Shown here piece by piece: positions 9,461-18,505 of a DNA stretch of 64,000 nt. The notes under the pieces are model-generated. The model was not told the DNA's origin. It searched no databases and saw only the letters and a list, made by a program, of their open reading frames with translations. The position numbers and the translations under genes were made by a program. The stretch is taken from NCBI GenBank assembly GCA_021731045.1, contig JAKFYE010000039.1, forward strand, positions 37,765 through 101,764, read 5' to 3'. Positions within the stretch are counted from its first letter, which is position 1. Each line of letters opens with the position of its first letter. The stretch is from Bdellovibrionales bacterium. GTDB lineage: Bacteria; Bdellovibrionota; Bdellovibrionia; Bdellovibrionales; JAKFYE01.

Positions 9461-10069
9461 TTAAGAAAATTTTTGCTTCCAGAGATTTGGAACTTTGGTA
9501 CAAATAGCATCCGCGAGTAAATAAAGGTTTTGAAATTTAGAAATAGTATCTGTTGGTTGCCCGTGAAGCTCTGGCGAAACTAAACATATTTTAAAGTCAG
9601 ACTTTAACGGCGCGAATTCGTCTGCGTTCAAAGGAATCCCGTTAAAACAATCAATCCAGAGCCACTCGATCTTATTTTTAAAAGTAGTCGCCATAACTGC
9701 CGGCTCATAAGCCGAAATACGTAAGGCAAATTTATTATTATTTTGTATCACCGCGTGCTTAACTAATGTCGGTAACGCAGTATCCAGAAAAAAATAATTC
9801 GAAATTCCCCGCTGTTTTAAAATATCTTCGGCCGCTGATTCTAATCCATCCTCTTTTGTATTTAAAATAATCGGCCCAGAAATTTTACGTGCTTTGAAAG
9901 CGTCAGCCCAATCTGAAAACGAATCGCCAAGAGTCCACGCATCGTGTGAAAGATGAAGGCTGCTCTTTACATTAACGTTCGAACGCAAATCAATCTCGAC
10001 CCCATTTTGCGTTTCGACATTCGCTAATTCTGAAATTTTATTTATACGGTGCTGAATATAGAGCGGCAC
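9461..10069 (-). CDS. GDPD/PI-PLC-like TIM-barrel protein of a glycan operon
   Basis: A 202-residue protein starting at GTG 10069 with GAGGAG six bases upstream; it overlaps the preceding gene by one base (TAGTG). The HRIN near residue 8, GVEIDLR near residue 24 and the following LSHD resemble the start of glycerophosphodiester phosphodiesterase or PI-PLC barrels (H-R, then E-x-D, then H-D). The protein is shorter than typical GDPDs (about 240 residues). Because it is the last gene of a sugar-activation and transfer operon, it may act on a nucleotide-linked or phosphodiester-linked sugar rather than on lipids. Function is inferred. Confidence 0.55.
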   Translation of the reverse strand: MPLYIQHRINKISELANVETQNGVEIDLRSNVNVKSSLHLSHDAWTLGDSFSDWADAFKARKISGPIILNTKEDGLESAAEDILKQRGISNYFFLDTALPTLVKHAVIQNNNKFALRISAYEPAVMATTFKNKIEWLWIDCFNGIPLNADEFAPLKSDFKICLVSPELHGQPTDTISKFQNLYLLADAICTKVPNLWKQKFS

Positions 10070-12096
10070 TAAACACTCCTCGTCTCTGACATTTGCGACT
10101 GCAGCAGAGCCACCGTCACCAATTGCGTTACGCCATCAAACCCACCCCGCCATTTTGGAGGGTACCAGGCCCGCGTGATATGACGTAAATTTGGAAATAG
10201 TCGATTGGCGATGTCTTCAACCGTTTCTTTTGTCGGGCCGGTTCGTATTTCTACAATCATACGATCTATTCCCACATCGACTTGATTATGCAAAATTGAG
10301 CATTGCGTGGTTTCACTTAATGCCGAAACTAAATCAAAAACAGGGGCATCGTTCCACAATACGTAACGCATAATGAGTTCAGATGTTTTTCCGCTCAACA
10401 CCTCTTCGCGCGAACTTTCTTTCACGGGAAGATACTCAATAATCCAATCGGCAAATTGTCTTTGTGGTCCAATATGCGTCATCGCATCGTCTTGTCGACG
10501 CTCCCAACTGGTGAGGACTTTCTCTGGCGAGTGTCCACGACTTTCTACATCACGCGCCAACTTCCATCCCAAACGAACCATATCATTAGGCGCTAAGAAA
10601 ATTTTAAGGTCTAAACGAGATCTCATATCTCGCAAATAAAAAGTATGAAGCCCTTGAAGAATGACAGTTTTGTGCGGTTTGATTTCTCTAGGTGCTGAGA
10701 ATGTCCCGATATCGTGATCATATTGCGCTTGCTTGACTGCCAACCCACGTACCAATTGAGATGTATGTGAGGACATTTCCGGAAGATGATTCGCTCGTGG
10801 ATCAAGATGTGTAAGACGCTCCCACTGTTCGTGATTGCGCTCCCATTTATGATAGTCATCCCCTTCAAGAGAAATCGTATTATTCGGACTAAAAATATCA
10901 ATGAGAAGCTCGCTGAGATAATTTTTGCCAGAAGCGGAATCGCCCGCAATCCCAATAAGCTGAGGACGTGCTCGGCCGCGCAAAACAGCTTCATGCCGAA
11001 TCACGAGCGTCCACATCCCGGTTAGAATTCCTAAAGTCGAGGCTTGAAGAACCGTAAAAAAGAATCCTTTGACGATTGTGGGTTCAAACATCTCCCCACC
11101 TAAAAAATAAATTAAATAAAATACAACGAAGCTTGCAAACAAACCCTTATGTAAATTTTGGTGAACAGCAAAGAGCACGCTAAAAAAAGGTACTACCCAA
11201 ATATACCAACCGGCGGCCGATGAAGTCGCAATCAACAACGTACCGAGTATTAATCCACTACCAAAAAACAATCCCCGCTCAGTCACTCTTGTCGAAATAC
11301 AAAGGCGACCCAAAACTCCTAATACTAGCAACACCCCTAAGTAAACAGTCTGATCGTTTCCGAGATTGAGTTGCGCACCAAAAAGTCTCAAGGCCTCCGG
11401 AGATGAGGTGCTCGCATAGAAAAACTTGTGAGCCAACAGAAGCGGTAAAAAACCAATAACTGTTATTCCTGCCCAGATAGAAATAAACAGTGTCATTTTT
11501 TTTATAGCTTCTCGCGCAAAGAGTCCGTTCCAGAGATAAACCAAAAAGAACGGCAACAAGATCACCACGTGAAACTTACTCAGAGTTGCTAGCGCCAGTA
11601 AAACCGCCGACCAAGTCACCCTTTTTTGCCCTAAAAGTAAAACGGCCGCTAAAGAAAATATAGTGGAAACCAAATCGAGTTGCCCATGCACGTAAGAAAC
11701 GTAAATGACGATGGGGTTTAGCCAGTAAAACAATATAATTTGTGTCTTTCGGGCTTTCGCCACATGGCTTAATAAAACAAGTGCTAAAAAATCGATGGCT
11801 AGCAACGGCAGTTTCATTAAAAACAAACTTAATCCGGTTGAACCTAAAGAAGCCGACCCAAATAGAAAAAATCCAATTTGTTTTGGTATATACAAAAGCA
11901 AAAATAAAACAGATCCATACGGAAAAAAATGTGGTGGGTTGACTTCCCATGGATTCACAAATGGTCCCGAGACGGTGGAATCAACAAAAGGTATGAAAAG
12001 TTCAGACATGTAGTGAGAATCAAAAAGCGGCATCATCACCAAACGAATAACTAAACCTAACCAGAAAATTTTGGATTTAAAAAATTCTTGTATCAA
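10069..12096 (-). CDS. Membrane glycosyltransferase-like protein fused to a uridine-kinase-like domain
   Basis: A 675-residue two-part protein. Residues 1-370 hold about nine to ten hydrophobic segments with an early WEVNPPHFFPYGS stretch and a YVHGQLDL loop, like GT-C (DUF2029 or mannosyltransferase type) polytopic enzymes. Residues 380-650 form a P-loop kinase domain: GIAGDSASGKN (384-392, Asn where Ser/Thr is usual), EGDDYHKWER, YDHDIGTF and VILQGLHTF match the uridine kinase/phosphoribulokinase family. The start is TTG, overlapping the GT2 stop as TTGA. I know of no standard enzyme with this fusion. A role in phosphorylating and transferring a sugar or polyol is inference. Confidence 0.65.
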   Translation of the reverse strand: MIQEFFKSKIFWLGLVIRLVMMPLFDSHYMSELFIPFVDSTVSGPFVNPWEVNPPHFFPYGSVLFLLLYIPKQIGFFLFGSASLGSTGLSLFLMKLPLLAIDFLALVLLSHVAKARKTQIILFYWLNPIVIYVSYVHGQLDLVSTIFSLAAVLLLGQKRVTWSAVLLALATLSKFHVVILLPFFLVYLWNGLFAREAIKKMTLFISIWAGITVIGFLPLLLAHKFFYASTSSPEALRLFGAQLNLGNDQTVYLGVLLVLGVLGRLCISTRVTERGLFFGSGLILGTLLIATSSAAGWYIWVVPFFSVLFAVHQNLHKGLFASFVVFYLIYFLGGEMFEPTIVKGFFFTVLQASTLGILTGMWTLVIRHEAVLRGRARPQLIGIAGDSASGKNYLSELLIDIFSPNNTISLEGDDYHKWERNHEQWERLTHLDPRANHLPEMSSHTSQLVRGLAVKQAQYDHDIGTFSAPREIKPHKTVILQGLHTFYLRDMRSRLDLKIFLAPNDMVRLGWKLARDVESRGHSPEKVLTSWERRQDDAMTHIGPQRQFADWIIEYLPVKESSREEVLSGKTSELIMRYVLWNDAPVFDLVSALSETTQCSILHNQVDVGIDRMIVEIRTGPTKETVEDIANRLFPNLRHITRAWYPPKWRGGFDGVTQLVTVALLQSQMSETRSV

Positions 12097-12821
12097 GATA
12101 ACCGACCTTCGGTTTGCGAGAGTGTGCGCATATATTTAAGCATTCCCCAAATCGTTTTATAGCGCCCAATAAACGTCGAAGCCCAACGAGAAACGCCATG
12201 CACTCGAGGTGGAAACAACACATCGATCGTTTTGGTTTGATAACCCGCACGAGCTGCGACGTAAAGAACGTACAGATCAAACGCGAACGTTTTGGGTGGA
12301 TTTTTTATTTCTTTTAGAAGCTCTTTAGGAAACACTTTGGGTTGCGCGTTGACTTCGTACACCTTCAAACCCAAAAAAAGACGTGCGAAGAATTCAAAAA
12401 CGCGACTCACACACACGTCTTTCCAATTGCGGCCAAACCGTACGCCCTTGACTAAAGTTTTAGGATCAGACGATTTCAGTACATCGAGCGCTTTAAACGC
12501 ATCTTTAGGATCACATTGTTGATCGGCATGCGACCACGCAACATATTTTGCTGTTGCGGTTTTAAGACCTGTTGAAAGACCAAACCCATAACCTTGATTG
12601 ACTTCAACATGGACAGAACGAAACCAAGATCCTAATTCTGACGTCTTCAGTTTTTGAAATACGGATTGGCTATGGTCGCGGCTTCCGTTATCTACAAGTA
12701 CTAATTGAAATCGTGTCGAGTCATATCCTGCGGACTCTGCAGCCGCACATGCACGCTTTAAAAGAGCTTCGATGGAATCACCCTCGTTGTAACATGGTAG
12801 AACCAATTCAAATTCTAACAT
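12093..12821 (-). CDS. GT2-family glycosyltransferase
   Basis: A 242-residue GT-A glycosyltransferase opening MLEFELVLPCYNEGDSIEA and continuing with VLVDNGSRDHS and AWSHADQQCDP, the family-2 nucleotide-binding and DxD-like regions. It lacks transmembrane helices and resembles dolichol-phosphate-mannose-synthase-type enzymes that make a lipid-linked sugar donor. The start is the ATG at 12821, seven bases after CAGGAGAG. It overlaps the upstream nucleotidyltransferase by seven bases and the downstream membrane gene by four. A GT2 that charges a polyprenyl carrier just before a polytopic GT-C protein is a familiar pairing. Sugar specificity is unknown. Confidence 0.8.
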   Translation of the reverse strand: MLEFELVLPCYNEGDSIEALLKRACAAAESAGYDSTRFQLVLVDNGSRDHSQSVFQKLKTSELGSWFRSVHVEVNQGYGFGLSTGLKTATAKYVAWSHADQQCDPKDAFKALDVLKSSDPKTLVKGVRFGRNWKDVCVSRVFEFFARLFLGLKVYEVNAQPKVFPKELLKEIKNPPKTFAFDLYVLYVAARAGYQTKTIDVLFPPRVHGVSRWASTFIGRYKTIWGMLKYMRTLSQTEGRLS

Positions 12822-14407
12822 GAGCTCTCCTGAACTCCAGGAAAGCGTGGTCGTGCTTCTATGGTTCGACAACAAAAAATCTCTTCCCAGTAAAGCGCCT
12901 CGGCTAAAGAGTCGGGATCGCCCCAGCCTATGTATCCGTCCAAAGGAATCATTCTCACATTCAAACTCTGTTGCATGAGAACTTCAAAAACTGAATCTAA
13001 ATAGAGTTCACCATTTATGCGGATATCTTTTTTTTGCAGGTCTTCAATACCCGAGCGCAATATGTCTGCAGTTCGAAACCAAAACGTTCCGACTAAAACA
13101 TGATCTTGATCCGGAGTTTCTGAAACTGGTTTTTTTACAGAGACAGACTTCACCTTAGGGAATTTTTCGCTTTCATTTTGAGGCACAACATAGGCATATG
13201 CCTGAGGACGCTCTTGAGCTCCAGGATACCCTTTCATTGTAAAAATAGCCGCATCACAATTCGGCTGAGAGCGAAACGCTTTCCATGCTTGAGGATTTAA
13301 TACAATTCCATGATCGCAAGAACTCACGACCACATCTTGATTCGCCGTGAGCGCAGAAACTCCAGCCATTGTCGACAACGCCTGGCCCGAAGGCGTTGTT
13401 TCTAACGATATTGTTTTTGTTTTTTCATTCTTTAAAAGACGCGAAGAAAATGAGTTTAGCGCAACAAGAACCGTTGTTTTTGCTCGAGGCAAAGTCTCTA
13501 GAGCACGAATGTACATAGGCTTTGTTCCGACAGGAATGAGCGGCTTAGGATTATCTGTGATCGACGTAAAGCGCGATCCCAATCCGGCCATTGGCATTAA
13601 GACTTGATCTATTTCAAGCTTGTAGCCTGCATTGCGATTATAAGCTGAAAATGTTTTTTCCCAATATTCAAAACGCTTTAAATCTTGCGGTGTTCCCCAT
13701 TGAAAAAAACCAGGGATTTCAAAAACACGCACGTGCGCGTGAGGATTAAACTTTAAGAGCGCTTCGACGGTCAGACTCGTATAGTATTCACCATTCAAAC
13801 TTAAATTATTTTGGGTTTGAAATTGTAAAGCATCATGAAGAATTTGAGCGGTTCGAAAATAATAGCCACCACTTGAAGCGTATTCATTCTCGCGCGTCTC
13901 CGTGAAACTTCCTTTTTCGCGCACTTCAACAACCCGCTCGCCATCCATGCGACAGTACGCATACGTTACCGGATTTAAATAATGTGCATGAAAACCGCGA
14001 TAACACACAACGCACGCATCACACTGGCTTTGATTTATAAAACGTACGAACTGCGCAGAATCCCAAACCATTCCGTAATCACAATAAGAAACAAAAACTT
14101 TTTCATTTTTAGGAATAGTCTCAAGGCCTTTTTCGATAGCGCGGCCTGGTCCGAGTGCATGAGGTTCAACGTAAGAAATTGTGGATGTTGGTCGAAGTGA
14201 TTTTAATAAAGTCGGAAGCTCCGTCTGCCGATGATTTTCTGCGAGCACAAAATGACATACCCAATCGAGAGGATAGTTTTCAAGCGTACGCATAATCATT
14301 GGTATGTCATTGACAGGAACTAAGGGCTTCGGCTGCGTATACCCGGCCTTATGATAGCGTACCCCTTGCCCTGACATCGGAATGAGTAAATGAATTTTAT
14401 CGCTCAT
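12815..14407 (-). CDS. Tandem double nucleotidyltransferase (two NTP_transferase domains)
   Basis: A 530-residue protein with two complete sugar-phosphate nucleotidyltransferase domains in a row. Domain 1 (about 1-255) begins LLIPMSGQGVRYHKAGYTQPKPLVPV. Domain 2 (about 265-515) begins VLMPMAGLGSRFTSITDNPKPLIPV. Each has the G-x-G-x-R and PKPL(V/I)PV nucleotide-binding motifs, and each ends with an inner GEYY or GELYLDS plus a WG-P segment. Single-domain enzymes of this type are usually 230-300 residues. The ATG overlaps the aldolase stop (ATGA), so the genes are coupled. It may activate one or two small phosphorylated sugars or polyols; the substrate is unknown. Confidence 0.8.
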   Translation of the reverse strand: MSDKIHLLIPMSGQGVRYHKAGYTQPKPLVPVNDIPMIMRTLENYPLDWVCHFVLAENHRQTELPTLLKSLRPTSTISYVEPHALGPGRAIEKGLETIPKNEKVFVSYCDYGMVWDSAQFVRFINQSQCDACVVCYRGFHAHYLNPVTYAYCRMDGERVVEVREKGSFTETRENEYASSGGYYFRTAQILHDALQFQTQNNLSLNGEYYTSLTVEALLKFNPHAHVRVFEIPGFFQWGTPQDLKRFEYWEKTFSAYNRNAGYKLEIDQVLMPMAGLGSRFTSITDNPKPLIPVGTKPMYIRALETLPRAKTTVLVALNSFSSRLLKNEKTKTISLETTPSGQALSTMAGVSALTANQDVVVSSCDHGIVLNPQAWKAFRSQPNCDAAIFTMKGYPGAQERPQAYAYVVPQNESEKFPKVKSVSVKKPVSETPDQDHVLVGTFWFRTADILRSGIEDLQKKDIRINGELYLDSVFEVLMQQSLNVRMIPLDGYIGWGDPDSLAEALYWEEIFCCRTIEARPRFPGVQESSC

Positions 14408-15345
14408 GAATCCGCCCTCACAACTCCGAGGCGCGCCTTTTCTGTCGGAAGGGACGCCACATGATTCACGATATTCGCATCTAGTTCCGAGATTTGTGGA
14501 TACAAAGTTTCAAGCACGCGCGTCGCCCACCAAATTTCGCGAAGATCAAGAGAAGCCTGATTTGAAAGTTGAAAACGAGAATCTCCCGGTGCTTTCTGCA
14601 AAACAGACTTGAGTTGAGAAGCATAAACCGCCGCATCCGGAAATAAATAACGTAGATGTCCTGGTTGTTTTTGAACATTCTGCAGCCATTCATCCGTAAC
14701 GGTGGACAAGCCGAAGTCTTTAAAAAATTCCTTTTCTAAAGTTTGCCAAAATTTCAGAAATTCTAAAACTTTTTCGGCGTCCTCGCTGTCTTGAAACTGC
14801 AAAATCAAACCATGGTTTTGCAAAATATAAACGGACGCATGAGGATGTAACGACAAAGTATGTGAAAGCGACCAACCCGGCATGTGGTTCTGAATAAATT
14901 CAAATGATTTATTGAGTTTTTCTTTCAACCAGCTTTTCATTTTTTGAGATTTTGACTCATCAAAATAAAATTCGGCCATGAGGATTGCGGCTAAAGAATG
15001 AAAGTGTAAGACCCAGCGCCCTGGTAGGACGGCATGAAAACCGGTTTCCATAGAGGGACGTCCTAACGAAGAATCAGAAGAGGATCGAATCAATTGCGAA
15101 TAGTCGGCTTCGGTGTTGGCACTTTTTTTCAGTTCAGAAAAACATTTATGAAATTCGGGTAAACGCACGCAAGCAAATCCTTGAGTTGCCGAAACCGCAT
15201 CCAAACGACGGCCAGAGGCTTTTATCCACAGATGTTCATTATCTTTGACGGAGACATTTCCACCAGCGCCTTGATTCCACATGGGAACAGCACGCCCGAT
15301 GAATTGACAAATACGAACAAAGGACTCGTTTAGGTCTTTACGCAC
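14404..15345 (-). CDS. Class II aldolase/adducin-domain protein
   Basis: The NQGAGGNVSVK and IKASGRRLD segments are the phosphate-binding signature of class II aldolases and epimerases. LHFHS (HxH) and the later LQNHG supply the metal-binding histidines. The start is GTG at 15345, seven bases after AGGAG; no ATG is well placed, and a longer frame would lie inside the HAD gene. It overlaps the HAD gene by eight bases. Length is 313 residues, larger than typical aldolases (about 215), with a C-terminal extension that is not recognised. It may interconvert a small sugar phosphate used by the following nucleotidyltransferase. Confidence 0.75.
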   Translation of the reverse strand: MRKDLNESFVRICQFIGRAVPMWNQGAGGNVSVKDNEHLWIKASGRRLDAVSATQGFACVRLPEFHKCFSELKKSANTEADYSQLIRSSSDSSLGRPSMETGFHAVLPGRWVLHFHSLAAILMAEFYFDESKSQKMKSWLKEKLNKSFEFIQNHMPGWSLSHTLSLHPHASVYILQNHGLILQFQDSEDAEKVLEFLKFWQTLEKEFFKDFGLSTVTDEWLQNVQKQPGHLRYLFPDAAVYASQLKSVLQKAPGDSRFQLSNQASLDLREIWWATRVLETLYPQISELDANIVNHVASLPTEKARLGVVRADS

Positions 15346-16054
15346 GCGATATCTCCTGTAAAACGAGAGGTAAGTTTGCGAGTCGGTCAATCGCGTGACT
15401 CCCCACAGGTACTTTTGGCCGATTATTTTTTTGAATAAACTCTGTCGTCCATACCGCGCGACTTCCCATTTTTAGAGCGGGTACAATGTCGTTATCAATA
15501 TCATCGCCGACCACAACGCAGTCTTGAGGTTGCAAATTTAAACGCGCATACACCTCACGAAATACTGTCTCGTGAGGTTTTTCAACACCAACATCTTCAG
15601 AGGTTACAACGATTTTAAAAAAATGCGATTTGGGATCTAGGCTTGAGAGTTTTAGAAGTTGAGTTCGCGCCGTTTCGTTCGTGATCACAGCCAACACATA
15701 TTTCTCTTTTAACTCATTAAAAAGCTGAGGCCGATTTAGCGCCTCCCATTGATCACGATAACTTTTTTGCAAAGTGACTTCATACTGCGCAGTCATTTCT
15801 AAAGCCGCAGAGTGCGAATAGAGACCTTTTTGCTCTAACCATTGCTTAAAATAAAGCAATCGATGATGAGCCGACGTATGACCTTGAGGCAGTCGGTGTT
15901 TTACGCTCTGTCGGCATGCTTGAAAAAAAGCGTCTTCATCTTTAAAACCCACCGACTCTTGTGCAACTTTATAAGCTAAAGAGGCGTCCACCAGAGTTGA
16001 ATCTAAATCAAAAATTAAAGCTTTCAAGGGCATGAGATTTGTTAACATGTTCAT
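15338..16054 (-). CDS. HAD-family hydrolase (sugar phosphatase type)
   Basis: All four HAD motifs are present in the 238 residues: FDLDSTLVD (I), VITNET (II), EKPHETVF with the Lys (III), and VVGDDIDNDI (IV). The helical cap between motifs I and II makes this a subclass I phosphatase such as phosphoglycolate-type or HAD-IA enzymes. Three ATGs occur near the start (16054, 16048 and 16033). The last opens straight into MPLKALIFDLD, and none has a clear ribosome binding site. As the first gene of an overlapping operon it probably dephosphorylates a glycan precursor. Confidence 0.75.
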   Translation of the reverse strand: MNMLTNLMPLKALIFDLDSTLVDASLAYKVAQESVGFKDEDAFFQACRQSVKHRLPQGHTSAHHRLLYFKQWLEQKGLYSHSAALEMTAQYEVTLQKSYRDQWEALNRPQLFNELKEKYVLAVITNETARTQLLKLSSLDPKSHFFKIVVTSEDVGVEKPHETVFREVYARLNLQPQDCVVVGDDIDNDIVPALKMGSRAVWTTEFIQKNNRPKVPVGSHAIDRLANLPLVLQEISRA

Positions 16055-16100
16055 GCTTTTGGAGCTACACTCAGAGACGCACTATGCGCCGCGACAGACT

Positions 16101-16949
16101 TCATTTGGGCATGAATTTTTGAATATGGTCAAGAGCGAGCCGATAATGTTCCGATTGAAGGTGCAGCCCATCGAGGAAATAGGAATTAGGCAATATCAAA
16201 AGTGCCTCAAAGTAATTCGTAAACATGGGATCAAGCCCCTCCCCATGAATACGGGCTTTCATATCCGTAAAATCCAAATTGCCTTTGTCAGAAATGGGAT
16301 TCGGTAAAATATGAAGTTCTACGCCTTCCTCTTTACACAACCTTGCCATTTGCTTCAGATACTCAACAGAGACGTCCGACATAATTGGTTTGTATTGAGA
16401 AAAAGGCTCTACATACTTGTCAGCTCCTAAAAAATATTGGCTGTAATCGAAATTTAAAAAGTTATTAACTTTAAAAATTGAAAACAGACCTAAATAAAAT
16501 AAAGGCTTACGTGTCAATTTTTCAACTACGATGGGCGAAATTTCCGCAAAATTGCTCGGCCAAATAAAACTTTTTACCACATCCCGAAAGGTATACGGCT
16601 GATCAAGATCGTTTGAAAATGAATGCGGTATATACGCCAAGATCGCGTGGCGTATTTTCTTAGGATTAGCTTTTAAAACATTTTTTAAAATCTGATATTG
16701 GCCGAATACCGAAATACTTTGCGTGGTTAATAATCGGAATGAGTGTGGATCGATTATAAAAACTTGATGCCCCACGCTGTCGCCGAGTATGACCTGGTCA
16801 AAACTAATATTGGTCTTTTGACTCTCCAAAACAATTTGGCGGTTTGGCAACGCAGAATAAAGAAATTCTGGCACAATAAGGTTCAAGATCGGACCCACAA
16901 TTATAAGTCCGATACAGCCAAATGTGAGCGCATGTAAGATAGGTTTCAT
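16101..16949 (-). CDS. SGNH-like membrane-anchored acetyltransferase partner
   Basis: A 282-residue protein with one N-terminal transmembrane anchor and a periplasmic domain. VILGDSVGHQ provides the GDS block and FLDGLHLQSEHY the D-x-x-H block of SGNH/GDSL esterases and O-acetyltransferases such as AlgJ, AlgX or DltD partners. It follows the MBOAT gene with one base between, the classical arrangement of a two-protein O-acyltransferase. It therefore probably transfers acetyl groups to a surface glycan in the periplasm. The acceptor is not known; the neighbouring glycan and lyase genes suggest a polysaccharide. Confidence 0.7.
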   Translation of the reverse strand: MKPILHALTFGCIGLIIVGPILNLIVPEFLYSALPNRQIVLESQKTNISFDQVILGDSVGHQVFIIDPHSFRLLTTQSISVFGQYQILKNVLKANPKKIRHAILAYIPHSFSNDLDQPYTFRDVVKSFIWPSNFAEISPIVVEKLTRKPLFYLGLFSIFKVNNFLNFDYSQYFLGADKYVEPFSQYKPIMSDVSVEYLKQMARLCKEEGVELHILPNPISDKGNLDFTDMKARIHGEGLDPMFTNYFEALLILPNSYFLDGLHLQSEHYRLALDHIQKFMPK

Positions 16950-16950
16950 A

Positions 16951-18399
16951 TTAAAATTGAAAATAAATAAACCTTTGCTCTAAAGATGATGTTCCAAATA
17001 AAAATATACTAATAATAAGAGCGTAATAACACGACCAGCGCACAGCCGTCGGCATGGCCATAAACTTCTGTTTAAATCCCAAATTTCTTATTGAATATTG
17101 TACGAGCTCCAAAAATAAAACCGCCCCAATCGCAAAATACCAATCAAACCGAGTAAAGCTAAAAGCCGCTCCCACGTTTTTTAAATTAAATACACTAAAG
17201 GTTTCGAACGAAAGAATTTTATTTAACATATAATAACCAGATTTAAGTGAATTTGCTCTAAAAAAAATCCAAGTGATATTGATAAGAATAAAGGTTACAA
17301 GCACCGAAATAAAAGACGGAAGCTGCCAATGCGCCTCAGAAAAATACCGCGTTTTAAACGCGCCGATCCCGCGCTCCAACCCTACAAAGAGTCCGTTGAG
17401 CCCACCCCATACAACAAAAGTCATGTGGGCCCCGTGCCATAAACCACTTAATAAAAATGTGATCATCAAATTAGTAAAAACTCTAAACTCTGAAGCACGA
17501 TTCCCGCCCAACGGCAAATACACATAATCACGAAACCAACTCGAGAGGGAAATATGCCAGCGTCTCCAAAACTCTCCTACCGAACGACTTGCATATGGAT
17601 CATTAAAGTTTTTCATAAAGTCAAAACCCATAATACGCGCAGTCCCTATCGCGATGTCAGAATATCCCGAAAAATCACAATAAATTTGATATGCAAACGC
17701 TATGGTCGCCACCGCTAAAGCAGATCCATTGAATTGTGTAGGACTTCCATATGCTTCGTTGGCTAAGATTGCCAATTTGTCGGCGATGACTATTTTTTTA
17801 AAAAAACCCCAAAGCATTAAACGTAGGCCCGAGTAGAGTCGATCCCAAGAAAAATATTTTGAAAAATAAAACTGCGGCAATAAATTTTGAGGCCGTTCAA
17901 TCGGGCCTGCGACTAATTGAGGAAAAAAAAGAACGTACAGCGCGTACACATCTAGACGTCTCTCTGCAGGTATTCGATTTTTATAAACTTCAATCGTATA
18001 CGCCATTGACTGAAAAGTATGAAAAGATAATCCGATTGGCAAAAGAAGCGCTAGATATGGAATATTAAAACTCCAGCCTAAATACGTACCTGCGTAATTT
18101 GTGTAACCCGCAAAAAAATCGTAGTATTTAAAAATGCCTAAAATAAATAAATTAGACGTTAAACTTAAAATCAAAAGTAATTTTCGTTGTGGCTGGGGGA
18201 CTCTTATCATCACAAGAGCGGCCCAATAATCAATCACGATGAGCAAAAACAGGATCAAAGTATAATAGGGATTAAAAACCGAATAAAAATACACGCTCGC
18301 CAGTAATAATACGATGGTTTTAAGTCGGCCGGGCGATATAAAGTAAAGACATAAAACAACAGGAAAGAAAATCAAAAAGTGCAGCGAGTTAAATAACAT
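16951..18399 (-). CDS. MBOAT-family O-acyltransferase (AlgI/DltB type)
   Basis: A 482-residue protein with about eleven hydrophobic segments. It begins MLFNSLHFLIFFPVVLCLYF, characteristic of AlgI-like proteins. VAGPIERPQNLLPQ, FWRRWHISLSSWFRDY and SGLWHGAHMTFVVWG include the conserved histidines of the family. It moves acyl groups across the inner membrane for O-acetylation of an extracellular polymer. With the adjacent SGNH protein it forms the standard pair. About 107 bases separate it from the lyase gene read before it, so it may have its own promoter. Confidence 0.88.
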   Translation of the reverse strand: MLFNSLHFLIFFPVVLCLYFISPGRLKTIVLLLASVYFYSVFNPYYTLILFLLIVIDYWAALVMIRVPQPQRKLLLILSLTSNLFILGIFKYYDFFAGYTNYAGTYLGWSFNIPYLALLLPIGLSFHTFQSMAYTIEVYKNRIPAERRLDVYALYVLFFPQLVAGPIERPQNLLPQFYFSKYFSWDRLYSGLRLMLWGFFKKIVIADKLAILANEAYGSPTQFNGSALAVATIAFAYQIYCDFSGYSDIAIGTARIMGFDFMKNFNDPYASRSVGEFWRRWHISLSSWFRDYVYLPLGGNRASEFRVFTNLMITFLLSGLWHGAHMTFVVWGGLNGLFVGLERGIGAFKTRYFSEAHWQLPSFISVLVTFILINITWIFFRANSLKSGYYMLNKILSFETFSVFNLKNVGAAFSFTRFDWYFAIGAVLFLELVQYSIRNLGFKQKFMAMPTAVRWSCYYALIISIFLFGTSSLEQRFIYFQF

Positions 18400-18505
18400 A
18401 GAGTCGTTACATGCTGACTTTTTGCACTTAAATCGTCAACTAAAAGTATAAGTTTTTAACTCATCTTGTGTTCGGTATTTCGAGTTTACTTCAAATCTCC
18501 AATTC

